17,564 nucleotides of DNA from a bacterium (GTDB taxonomy: Archaea > Nanoarchaeota > Nanoarchaeia > Woesearchaeales > UBA10216): the NCBI GenBank assembly GCA_024206195.1, contig JAAGZO010000675.1, positions 1 to 17,564 of the forward strand. The letters are read 5' to 3'. The notes beneath the pieces were generated by a model. The model worked only from the letters and a program-made list of their open reading frames with translations, did not search any database and was not told the DNA's origin. The position numbers were made by a program, and so were the translations under genes. Below, piece after piece: positions 10,614-17,150 of this stretch (its first letter is position 1; each line of letters starts with the position of its first letter).

Positions 10614-10760
10614 CTATAAGCTGTAGGCTTTAAGCTATAAGGTGGAAAAGAGTTATTTGTGAAAATATAGAAGATGATTGTAATAAATATGGAAAAGTTG
10701 TGAGTTTTAATTCCAGAAAAATAGTTATGCTTATGACTTACAGCTTACGGCTTATAGCTG
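10611..10760. repeat. Heptad inverted-repeat element 1 (giant gene | porV)
   Basis: The left arm at 10612-10641 is four degenerate heptads of the AGCTNTA type plus AG. The right arm at 10730-10760 is CTTATGA, CTTACAG, CTTACGG, CTTATAG, CTG. Reverse-complementing the right arm aligns it to the left over 30 bases with five mismatches, mostly at the variable heptad positions. The left arm overlaps the TAG stop of the surface-protein gene. The loop is about 88 bases, AT-rich and without a gene. Unlike the other elements, the right arm here is not followed by GGGTRGG; a conventional AGGAGGG ribosome site for porV follows instead. Confidence 0.85.
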
Positions 10761-10780
10761 AAGAATAACAGGAGGGTAAT

Positions 10781-11713
10781 ATGAATAGAAAAATATTTAT
10801 ACTTGCGGTAGCAGTGGTCTTTACACTATTAAATTTTGCTGAAGCAAGCAATATGGGTACAACAGGCGCTCAATTTCTAAAAATAGACCCTGCGGCAAGG
10901 CCATTAGGCATGGGGGGAGCCTATTCAGCTGTTGTTGATGACAGCAATGCAATTTTTTATAATCCTGCCGGAATTGCCCGGCTTGAAAACAGGGAAATAT
11001 CCGGTACGTATCTGCAGTATTTTCAATCGGTAAGTTATGGCAGTCTTGCTGTAGTTCTCCCATCAGAAAATTGTGTTCTTGGTGTTGGTGTGAATTATCT
11101 TGGAGTAGGTGATATTGATAAAAGAGCAGCTATAGATACGGACGATCCTACTGGTACAGGTGTTGTTGATACATTTGGCGCTATGGATACGGCTGTTTCC
11201 ATTGTATATGCAAAGGGAAATGTTTATGAGGATCTGGATGTAGGTGTAAATATGAGGTTTGTTTATCAGACAATAGATGATGACAGTGCGTTTTCTGTTA
11301 TGATGGATATCGGAGGATTTTATCCTGTAAATGATAAATTATCTCTGGCTCTTGGCGTACAGAATATTGGTATGGGTGTAAAATTTAGTGATGAAAATGA
11401 TCCGTTACCTTTGAATCTTAAAGCAGGAGCTGCATATAGGCCGATAAGTAATTTAGTTGTTTCATGTGATATTAATGAATATATAATAGATCAAGTGCTT
11501 TATGCATCAGCAGGAGCTGAATTCTGGTTTAAAGAAATGGTGGGATTGCGGGCAGGTTATAAATATGGATATGATACCGATAGTCTTGGCTCAAATGTGG
11601 GGCTTGCATTTGGAGCAGGATTCAGGTATTCAAATATGGGAATAGATTACTCATTTGCTCCTTTTGGAGAGCTGGGAGATACGCACAGGATCTCTTTTTC
11701 TACAAAATTGTAA
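10781..11713 (+). CDS. PorV/PorQ-family outer-membrane beta-barrel protein
   Basis: The protein is 310 residues. It has a signal peptide of about 22 residues (basic MNRK start, hydrophobic core, AEA before S23), then the family signature 'FLKIDPAARPLGMGGAYSAV' and 'NAIFYNPAGIARL'. Alternating glycine-rich beta strands continue to a C-terminal strand ending 'ISFSTKL'. This is the PorV/PorQ (UPF0164, FadL-like) family. In type IX secretion PorV is an outer-membrane shuttle that binds C-terminal sorting domains and passes cargo to the anchoring machinery. The start is fixed by AGGAGGG at 10770-10776, five bases before ATG. The upstream neighbour's sorting-type C-terminus makes a cargo-shuttle pairing plausible. 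A general transport porin is the alternative. The exact orthologue is uncertain, so no symbol is given. Confidence 0.85.
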   Translation: MNRKIFILAVAVVFTLLNFAEASNMGTTGAQFLKIDPAARPLGMGGAYSAVVDDSNAIFYNPAGIARLENREISGTYLQYFQSVSYGSLAVVLPSENCVLGVGVNYLGVGDIDKRAAIDTDDPTGTGVVDTFGAMDTAVSIVYAKGNVYEDLDVGVNMRFVYQTIDDDSAFSVMMDIGGFYPVNDKLSLALGVQNIGMGVKFSDENDPLPLNLKAGAAYRPISNLVVSCDINEYIIDQVLYASAGAEFWFKEMVGLRAGYKYGYDTDSLGSNVGLAFGAGFRYSNMGIDYSFAPFGELGDTHRISFSTKL

Positions 11714-11770
11714 ATAGTTGGATAATGTATTGTAATCTTTATCGTTTTTAATTACTGCAATCTAAAAATT

Positions 11771-11784
11771 TTGTATTAATACAA
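11771..11784. promoter_or_regulatory. 14-base perfect palindrome, candidate operator
   Basis: TTGTATTAATACAA is its own reverse complement. It ends three bases before the proposed -35 box of the purU promoter, where a regulator could act. Perfect palindromes of this length do arise by chance in AT-rich DNA, but the position is suggestive. No regulator is encoded nearby. Confidence 0.4.
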
Positions 11785-11787
11785 TCC

Positions 11788-11816
11788 TTGTAAAGAAAAA
11801 TAAAAAATATTATACT
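11788..11816 (+). promoter_or_regulatory. Sigma-70-type promoter of purU
   Basis: TTGTAA (11788-11793) and TATACT (11811-11816) are separated by 17 bases, close to the consensus -35 and -10 boxes. The -10 box ends only six bases before the purU ATG at 11823, so transcription would begin at or next to the start codon. The rest of the 109-base gap after porV shows no hairpin with a T-run, so I call no terminator there. Confidence 0.6.
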
Positions 11817-11822
11817 TTACGC

Positions 11823-12698
11823 ATGAATAATAATTCAGCACACGCTATTTTACTTATATCCTGTTCTGACCGGCGAGGACTTATAGCGGCAGTAACAGAC
11901 TTTATCTATAAGAATAACGGGAATATAGAAGATGTTGATCAGCATGTAGATAAGGACAGTGGAATATTCTTTATGCGAATAGAGTGGTCTCTGGACGGAT
12001 TTGGTATTTCAAGAGAAAACATCTATGATGCATTTTCTCCTGTTGCAAAAAACTATAATATGAATTGGAATCTCTATTTCACTGACATAAAACCAAAGGT
12101 TGCAATATTTGTGTCAAAACAACTTCATTGTCTTTATGATCTACTGTATCGTTATAAGGAAGGTCAGTTTAATATAGATATCCCTGTTATTATATCAAAC
12201 CATCCTAATGCAAAAGAACTGGTAGAAACCTTTGGAATCAAATTTTTTGAAATTTCAAAAAATAAAACAAATAAGGCTGAACAGGAGAAAAAAGAATTGC
12301 AGATTCTGGAAGAAAAAGAAGTAGAGCTGGTTGTATTAGCCAGATATATGCAGATTCTTACCAGGCAGTTTGTGGACAGATTTCCTAATAAAATGATAAA
12401 TATTCACCATTCGTTTTTACCGGCTTTTATGGGCGCTAAACCCTATGAGCAGGCTTACAGGAGGGGAGTAAAAATAATAGGTGCTACAAGTCATTATGTT
12501 ACCGAAGAACTTGATGCCGGGCCAATTATAGAACAGGATGTAGTAAGGGTGAGTCACAGGGATTCTGTTGAAAATATGCAGAATAAGGGTGAAGATCTGG
12601 AGAAGGTTGTGCTGGGCAGAGCTGTTAGATGGTATGTTGAACGGAAAATACTTGTTTATGGAACAGACGGCGGATCTAAAACTGTTGTATTTGATTAA
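11823..12698 (+). CDS. purU: Formyltetrahydrofolate deformylase
   Basis: The enzyme hydrolyses 10-formyltetrahydrofolate to tetrahydrofolate and formate, balancing the cytoplasmic one-carbon pool and supplying formate. The 291 residues match the usual length of about 280. An N-terminal ACT domain (about 8-88, 'SCSDRRGLIAAVTDFIY') is followed by a formyltransferase fold with 'NIHHSFLPAFMGAKPY' and 'ELDAGPI'. The catalytic triad of the family maps to N193, H195 and D231, with the expected 38-residue gap between N and D. The product ends 'LVYGTDGGSKTVVFD'. No ribosome-binding site precedes the ATG; alignment with the E. coli enzyme by eye supports this start, which agrees with a leaderless message. 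The gene has its own promoter and sits between porV and the Rnf cluster without an obvious functional tie to either. Confidence 0.95.
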   Translation: MNNNSAHAILLISCSDRRGLIAAVTDFIYKNNGNIEDVDQHVDKDSGIFFMRIEWSLDGFGISRENIYDAFSPVAKNYNMNWNLYFTDIKPKVAIFVSKQLHCLYDLLYRYKEGQFNIDIPVIISNHPNAKELVETFGIKFFEISKNKTNKAEQEKKELQILEEKEVELVVLARYMQILTRQFVDRFPNKMINIHHSFLPAFMGAKPYEQAYRRGVKIIGATSHYVTEELDAGPIIEQDVVRVSHRDSVENMQNKGEDLEKVVLGRAVRWYVERKILVYGTDGGSKTVVFD

Positions 12699-12877
12699 TA
12701 AGTTGTAAGCCATAAGCTGTAAGCCTTAAGAAAAATACAGATAATATGGTGAATAGTATATAGCACATAAAGAGACAACAGACTAGAGACCAAACAATAT
12801 CAAAATACTTAATAAAAAGTTTGAATTGATATTTGTGATTTATATTAATACAGCTTATAGCTTACAGCTTACAGCTG
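12699..12877. repeat. Heptad inverted-repeat element 2 (purU | rnfC)
   Basis: The left arm at 12699-12730 begins at the base after the purU TAA and reads TAAGTTG, TAAGCCA, TAAGCTG, TAAGCCT, TAAG. The right arm at 12854-12877 reads CTTATAG, CTTACAG, CTTACAG, CTG, with a decayed unit before it. The arms pair in heptad register. The right arm runs directly into GGGTGAGATTAAGGGTGAG and then the rnfC ATG. The AT-rich loop of about 120 bases has no gene but may contain a promoter (TTGAAT at 12821-12826, TATTAA at 12843-12848). Confidence 0.85.
12821..12848 (+). promoter_or_regulatory. Possible promoter of the rnf cluster
   Basis: TTGAAT (12821-12826) and TATTAA (12843-12848) are 16 bases apart and lie 53 bases upstream of the rnfC ATG, inside the loop of the repeat element. 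The boxes are imperfect and the surroundings are AT-rich, so chance matches are likely. Confidence 0.3.
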
Positions 12878-12900
12878 GGTGAGATTAAGGGTGAGCAATA

Positions 12901-14163
12901 ATGTTTGGTGGATTAAAAATAAAAGCAAATAAAGAAAATACAAGGTTTGAAAAAATTGAAAACCTTCCTTTTCCCGAAGAAGTAGTAATATACAGTTCTC
13001 AGCATATAGGCGCTCCTTCAAAAATTATTGTAAAAAAGGGTGATGTTGTACAAAAGGGCCAGTTAATAGGAGAATGTCAGGGTTTGTGTTCAATGAATCT
13101 GCATGCATCCATAGGCGGAAAAGTAAAGAGTATTTCAAAGATAGCCCGGCCTGGAGGCATAGTGTGCGATGCTGTAATAATGAGCAAGGAAGGCGATCAA
13201 ACAATAACTTTAATGGAGCCGTTAAATGAATTAACACCTGAAAAAATAAGAGCTAGAGTAAAAGAAGCAGGTATTGTTGGATTGGGAGGTGCTGGATTTC
13301 CTACGCATTTAAAACTTAATCCCCCAAAAGAAATAGATACAGCTTTTCTTAATGGGTGTGAGTGTGAACCTTATCTTACTTCAGATGAGCGATTAATGAT
13401 AGAAAATTCACAGAAAATTGTTGAAGGATTTTTATTTGTTAAAAATGCTACCGGAGCTAAAGAGGGCGTTATTGTTATAGAAGATGATAAAATCGATGCT
13501 ATTAGATATATGAAAATGGCAGCATCAAGATATAAGGATATAAGAGTAGTTGTGCTGCCAAAAGTTTATCCCCAGGGGTACGAAAAGAGACTTATAACTG
13601 CAGTTACAGGCAAAGAAGTTCCTTCCGGCGGGCTTCCGCATGATGTGGGAGTGTCTGTACATAATGTAGGAACGTGCTTTGCTGTGTATGAAGCGGTGCG
13701 GGAAGGTAAACCCCTGATAGACCGGGTATTGACATTGACAGGACCTGAAGTAATAAATGGTGTAAATGTCCGGGCAACGCTGGGAATGAGTATTAAGGAA
13801 ATTCTTGGTTATTACCAGGTCGAATCAAGAGATTCATATGAGATTCTAATGGGCGGACCCATGATGGGATTTTCTCTTGATTCTATAGATCTGGCAATAC
13901 TAAAAACAACATCGGGAATTCTAGTGAAATTACCGGAAAAACAGAGTGAATATCCATGCTCCGTATGCGGAAAATGTGTGGAAGTGTGTCCTATGAGACT
14001 GGTGCCGCAGAGATTAAACCGGTTTTTTGATGGTGGAGATTGTGCTAAACTGAATGAAGAAGGCTTGTTTGATTGTATGGAATGCGGAAGCTGCAGTTAT
14101 ATATGTCCGTGTAATATACCATTAACTTATAAATTCAAAGCAGCAAAAACTAGATGTAATTAA
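12901..14163 (+). CDS. rnfC: Rnf complex subunit RnfC (NADH-binding, FMN and two 4Fe-4S)
   Basis: This is the cytoplasmic, NAD(H)-reacting subunit of the Rnf ion-pumping ferredoxin:NAD+ oxidoreductase. The 420 residues are similar to the compact anaerobe form rather than the long enterobacterial RsxC. It has an N-terminal barrel-sandwich region ('HIGAPSKIIVKKGD', 'NLHASIGGKV'), the FMN/NADH-site motif GLGGAGFPTH from residue 127, 'NGCECEPY' from 151, and two 4Fe-4S sites: C353/C356/C359/C363 and C392/C395/C398/C402. The start is supported by AAGGGTGAG at 12887-12895, five bases before ATG. That GGTGAG-type site lies in the conserved tail of repeat element 2. The gene is followed directly by repeat element 3 and then rnfG, without the usual rnfD. 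Confidence 0.95.
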   Translation: MFGGLKIKANKENTRFEKIENLPFPEEVVIYSSQHIGAPSKIIVKKGDVVQKGQLIGECQGLCSMNLHASIGGKVKSISKIARPGGIVCDAVIMSKEGDQTITLMEPLNELTPEKIRARVKEAGIVGLGGAGFPTHLKLNPPKEIDTAFLNGCECEPYLTSDERLMIENSQKIVEGFLFVKNATGAKEGVIVIEDDKIDAIRYMKMAASRYKDIRVVVLPKVYPQGYEKRLITAVTGKEVPSGGLPHDVGVSVHNVGTCFAVYEAVREGKPLIDRVLTLTGPEVINGVNVRATLGMSIKEILGYYQVESRDSYEILMGGPMMGFSLDSIDLAILKTTSGILVKLPEKQSEYPCSVCGKCVEVCPMRLVPQRLNRFFDGGDCAKLNEEGLFDCMECGSCSYICPCNIPLTYKFKAAKTRCN

Positions 14164-14253
14164 TAAGCTGTAAGCCTTAAGCTTTAAGCTGTAAGAAAGA
14201 TAATAAAAACTTAATTTTATTACTTATGGCTTAAGGCTTATGTCTTACAGCTG
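14164..14253. repeat. Heptad inverted-repeat element 3, in the place of rnfD
   Basis: The left arm at 14164-14195 begins right after the rnfC TAA and is TAAGCTG, TAAGCCT, TAAGCTT, TAAGCTG, TAAG. The right arm at 14223-14253 is CTTATGG, CTTAAGG, CTTATGT, CTTACAG, CTG. Only 27 bases separate the arms, so this is the tightest hairpin of the family. GGGTGGGATTGGGTGAG follows, before the rnfG ATG at 14282. Nothing resembling rnfD remains in this 118-base gap. Confidence 0.9.
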
Positions 14254-14281
14254 GGTGGGATTGGGTGAGTGAGTATAAGTT

Positions 14282-14803
14282 ATGAATAAAAAAGAATCTG
14301 GAATAAAAATGTTGATTGTTTTAACCGGAGTCTGTCTTCTTTCGGCAGCAGTACTGGGTTACATACACATATCAACATTTGAAAGAATTGAGAAGAATAG
14401 AATTAAGCGTATTGAAGAGGCTGTAAGTAATGTATTGCCCGGTATAACTGATTATGAAAAAGTCAGTTCGGATCCCGTTATTTTCAAAGGTAAAAATGGT
14501 GATGCAGATGCCGGGTACGCTGTTTTGTCTTCGGGGATGGGTTTTCAGGGGGATATAGTACTTATGGTTGGATTAGACAGTACAATTAATAATATAGAAG
14601 GTGTTGTTATATTAGAATCGGTTGAGACACCCGGTCTTGGTGATAAGATAAGAGAATTAGATTTCTTAAAACAGTTTCAGGGAAAGAATGTGTCCTCTGA
14701 TAGTGAAATAGGAGTGGATGCAATAACAGGAGCAACAATATCTTCAGTTGCTGTAGGTAAGATAATTAATAAGGCAGTGGAGTATGCTAAAAGAATTTTT
14801 TAA
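14282..14803 (+). CDS. rnfG: Rnf complex subunit RnfG (covalent FMN)
   Basis: The 173-residue protein has an N-terminal membrane anchor (about 8-28) and an extracytoplasmic FMN-binding domain. Family motifs seen are 'ESVETPGLGDKI' and D146-A-I-T-G-A-T152; in this family FMN is bound through a phosphoester to the threonine equivalent to T152. In the complex it takes electrons from the RnfA/E iron-sulfur site and hands them on, normally to the flavin of RnfD. The last 20 bases overlap rnfE, which suggests translational coupling. The nearest ribosome-site-like sequence (GGGTGAG, 14263-14269) lies 12 bases before the ATG, somewhat far, with a second GTGAG just after it. Confidence 0.93.
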   Translation: MNKKESGIKMLIVLTGVCLLSAAVLGYIHISTFERIEKNRIKRIEEAVSNVLPGITDYEKVSSDPVIFKGKNGDADAGYAVLSSGMGFQGDIVLMVGLDSTINNIEGVVILESVETPGLGDKIRELDFLKQFQGKNVSSDSEIGVDAITGATISSVAVGKIINKAVEYAKRIF

Positions 14804-15371
14804 AGGACTCTGGAAAGAAAATCCGGTATTAAGACAGCTTTTAGGAATGTGTCCTACGCTGGCTGTTACTACATCTGCAGTAAATGGAATGTCAATGGGT
14901 ATTGCAACTACATTTGTTGTAGTAAGTTCCGGAATAATAGTTTCTATTTTTAGAAAAATAATACCTGCTCAGGTAAGGATACCGGTGTTTACTGTTATTA
15001 TAGCAACATTTGTTACAGTAGTGGATATGGTATTAAAGGCTTATTTTCCTGATATAAGTAAAGCGCTGGGGCCGTATGTACCGCTTATTGTTGTTAATTG
15101 TCTTATTTTAGGAAGGCAGGAAGCGTTTACATCAAAAAATCCGCTGCATCTTTCCATATGTGATACACTTGGCATGGGGCTTGGATTTACATTTGTTTTA
15201 ACAATATTGGGCAGTGTCAGAGAACTGCTTGGATCCGGCAGTTGGTTTGGTATCGGTGTTATGCCTGTTACATTCAGGCCGCTGGTTATAATGGTATTAC
15301 CGGCAGGAGCATTTATTACTCTTGGTATTATAGCTGCGTGTTATAATCTGGTAAATCATAAGAGAGGGTAG
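14784..15371 (+). CDS. rnfE: Rnf complex membrane subunit RnfE
   Basis: This is a 195-residue polytopic membrane protein of the RnfA/RnfE (NqrE/NqrD) family. It opens with the family start 'FKGLWKENPVLRQLLGMCPT' and carries 'VVNCLILGRQEAF'. Cys23 and Cys106 are the conserved pair that, with two cysteines of RnfA, hold a 2Fe-2S cluster within the membrane in solved Rnf/Nqr structures. It forms the channel core together with RnfA. The start lies inside the end of rnfG with GTGGAG just upstream, consistent with coupled translation. The rnfA start follows eight bases after the stop. Confidence 0.95.
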   Translation: MLKEFFKGLWKENPVLRQLLGMCPTLAVTTSAVNGMSMGIATTFVVVSSGIIVSIFRKIIPAQVRIPVFTVIIATFVTVVDMVLKAYFPDISKALGPYVPLIVVNCLILGRQEAFTSKNPLHLSICDTLGMGLGFTFVLTILGSVRELLGSGSWFGIGVMPVTFRPLVIMVLPAGAFITLGIIAACYNLVNHKRG

Positions 15372-15379
15372 GAGATAAA

Positions 15380-15967
15380 ATGGTTTTAATTTCAATTTTT
15401 GTTTCAGCTGTTCTGGTTAATAATTTTGTATTATATTATTTTCTGGGAATATGCCCTTTTTTGGGGGTGTCTTCAAAACTGGATTCTTCTATAGGTATTG
15501 GTATGGCCACAACGTTTGTTATGACCATGACAGCACTTGTTACCTGGCCGGTAAATCATTATATAATATCTTCAGAAACAGGTTTAAATCTTCCATTTCT
15601 GGAATATGTGTCGTTTATTATTGTTATAGCAACGCTGGTTCAGTTTGTAGAAATGTTTTTAAGAAAATATTTTCATAATCTGTATAAATCATTGGGAATA
15701 TATTTACCCTTAATAACAACCAATTGCGCTATTCTAGGAATGGCACTTTTTATGGTTTTAAGGGAGTACAGTTATATTGAAACTATGGTATTTGGTTTTG
15801 GCGCCGGTGTCGGATTTACTATGGTAATAGTAATAATGGCCGGTATACGTGAAGAAATACAATATGCTCCGGTTCCGGAAATATTTAAAGGTGCGCCAAT
15901 AACATTGATTACTGCAGGGCTTCTTGCACTTGCTTTTATGGGGTTTTCGGGTATAATTGCACCATAA
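15380..15967 (+). CDS. rnfA: Rnf complex membrane subunit RnfA
   Basis: This 195-residue membrane protein, with about six hydrophobic segments, is the pseudo-symmetric partner of RnfE. Conserved cysteines are C25 in 'FLGICPFLGVS' and C116 in 'TTNCAILGMALF', the expected ligands for the shared intramembrane 2Fe-2S cluster. 'NNFVLYYFLGICPF' is typical of the family. AGGAG at 15370-15374 overlaps the rnfE stop and sits five bases before the ATG. The order G-E-A is compact, as in other Rnf operons. A 361-base repeat-rich gap follows before rnfB. Confidence 0.95.
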   Translation: MVLISIFVSAVLVNNFVLYYFLGICPFLGVSSKLDSSIGIGMATTFVMTMTALVTWPVNHYIISSETGLNLPFLEYVSFIIVIATLVQFVEMFLRKYFHNLYKSLGIYLPLITTNCAILGMALFMVLREYSYIETMVFGFGAGVGFTMVIVIMAGIREEIQYAPVPEIFKGAPITLITAGLLALAFMGFSGIIAP

Positions 15968-16063
15968 ATAGTGAAAATAAGCTGTAAGCTCTAAGTTGTA
16001 AGCGGTAAGTTGAAAAGGAGAAAAGTAAGCAAATATCAAAATTTCAATGACCAAAATACAAAA

Positions 16064-16209
16064 TAAGCTTTAAACCGTAAGCTATTAGCAAAAAGGATTA
16101 TTATTCTTATTACAAGAAGCTAGTATAGAGCGGCTTTAGCCGCCACCAGAGTGTAACAAGCGAGACAGGCTTTTGTCTGGTGATGCTTAGAGTTTAAGGT
16201 TTACAGCTG
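16064..16209. repeat. Heptad inverted-repeat element 5, inner copy nested in element 4
   Basis: The left arm at 16064-16089 is TAAGCTT, TAAACCG, TAAGCTA, TTAGC. The right arm at 16186-16209 is CTTAGAG, TTTAAGG, TTTACAG, CTG, followed by GGGTAGG as in the outer copy. The order left-left-right-right shows that one element lies within another. The inner copy is more decayed than the outer, and its flank lacks the terminal GGGTGAG. Confidence 0.75.
16130..16182. other. GC-richer block with nested hairpins inside the inner repeat
   Basis: GCGGCT (16130-16135) pairs with AGCCGC (16138-16143). CACCAGA (16144-16150) pairs with TCTGGTG (16176-16182) around an inner stem AGACA/TGTCT (16163-16167 and 16174-16178). 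No T-run follows, so it is not a standard terminator, and no open frame or tRNA fold is visible. The base composition differs from the AT-rich surroundings. It could be a separate repeat or a structured RNA. Confidence 0.5.
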
Positions 16210-16328
16210 GGTAGGTTTTGAATTTGGTAATAACATTATAAATTGGTATTTGTTGCTTGTTTTTTATAGTCTTATGGCTTAAAGCTTAAAGCTTAAAGCT
16301 GGGTAGGATTTAGGGTGAGAAAAATAAT

Positions 16329-17123
16329 ATGACACTAATACAGAGTATAATAGCATTAGGAAGTATAGGAATATTAGCCGGGATAATACTGGTTATAGCA
16401 TACAATAAACTTAAAGTTGAAGAAGATCCCAGAGTTGAAGAACTAATAGAAGCTCTTCCAGGTACAAACTGCGGAGCATGCGGCTATGCTTCCTGCCATG
16501 AATATGCAGTTTCAATTAATAAGAGTGAATCTGAAACAAACCTGTGTCGTGCCGGCGGAACCGAATTGGGTAGAGTAATTGCAGAAATAATGGGTGTTTC
16601 ACATGAAGATTCTAATGAGATTATGCAGAAAGCTGTTATTAGATGTCAGGCGGAGGAGAGAAAAGCCCTTGCAGAATACACAGGGCCTGAAACCTGTGAA
16701 ACTTCACAACTGCTTGGCGGTGGCACAGCCTGTAAGTATGGTTGTCTTGGATATGGCGATTGTGTTATTGTATGTCCATTTGATGCTATATATCTGGATA
16801 ATAATTCATTGCCAGTAGTAGTATTGGATAAATGTACAGGTTGTGGTTTGTGTTTAAAGGCTTGTCCAAGAAATATTATTGCACTGAAAGATCTTAGAAA
16901 TAAAAGAATAGTGTATGTCGGATGTAACAATGTACAGACCGGACAGGAAACAAGGAAATTATGTGCTTCGGGTTGTATTGCCTGTAAGATTTGCGAAAAA
17001 AAGGGTCCTGAAAACGCATTTACTGTAGAAAATAATCTGGCAGAAGTTCGGAATCAGACTGCGAAATTAGTCATATCTGAGATAAAATGCCCTACTACTT
17101 GTATATATGAAAAAAAAGTATAA
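16329..17123 (+). CDS. rnfB: Rnf complex subunit RnfB (ferredoxin-accepting iron-sulfur protein)
   Basis: RnfB accepts electrons from reduced ferredoxin at the cytoplasmic face. The 264 residues comprise an N-terminal membrane helix (about 5-25), an Fes domain with C48/C51/C56/C73 ('GTNCGACGYASC'), and a ferredoxin part with C135/C139/C145/C149 and C169/C172/C175/C179. A third cysteine-rich set follows (C212, C216, C219, C222), and then a short tail with CPTTC. AGGGTGAG at 16312-16319, from the tail of the repeat element, is nine bases before the ATG. The gene is separated from rnfA by 361 bases, unlike the tight G-E-A block, so separate expression is possible. Confidence 0.95.
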   Translation: MTLIQSIIALGSIGILAGIILVIAYNKLKVEEDPRVEELIEALPGTNCGACGYASCHEYAVSINKSESETNLCRAGGTELGRVIAEIMGVSHEDSNEIMQKAVIRCQAEERKALAEYTGPETCETSQLLGGGTACKYGCLGYGDCVIVCPFDAIYLDNNSLPVVVLDKCTGCGLCLKACPRNIIALKDLRNKRIVYVGCNNVQTGQETRKLCASGCIACKICEKKGPENAFTVENNLAEVRNQTAKLVISEIKCPTTCIYEKKV

Positions 17124-17150
17124 AAGATATTAATAGATTATGGGTTCGGA

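Larger units (their letters stand above)
15978..16301. repeat. Heptad inverted-repeat element 4, outer copy (rnfA | rnfB)
   Basis: The left arm at 15978-16012 is five uninterrupted heptads: TAAGCTG, TAAGCTC, TAAGTTG, TAAGCGG, TAAGTTG. It starts 10 bases after the rnfA stop. The right arm at 16271-16301 is CTTATGG, three CTTAAAG units and CTG. It continues into GGGTAGGATTTAGGGTGAG before the rnfB ATG. Its interior contains a second complete element. No gene is present in the 361-base gap, which is filled by these repeats, AT-rich spacer and a GC-richer hairpin block. Confidence 0.85.

Noticed and set aside
14164..14281. Remnant or pseudogene of rnfD
   Set aside because: The gap is only 118 bases and is accounted for by repeat arms, a short spacer and the rnfG leader.
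15451..15678. Second plus-strand frame inside rnfA
   Set aside because: It is a frame shadow of a clearly conserved membrane gene and its product has no family features.
16130..16182. tRNA gene or Rho-independent terminator
   Set aside because: There is no cloverleaf with a CCA-type acceptor, and no T-run follows either hairpin.
15978..16301. CRISPR array
   Set aside because: The units are 7-base, contiguous and inverted; there are no unique spacers and no cas genes.
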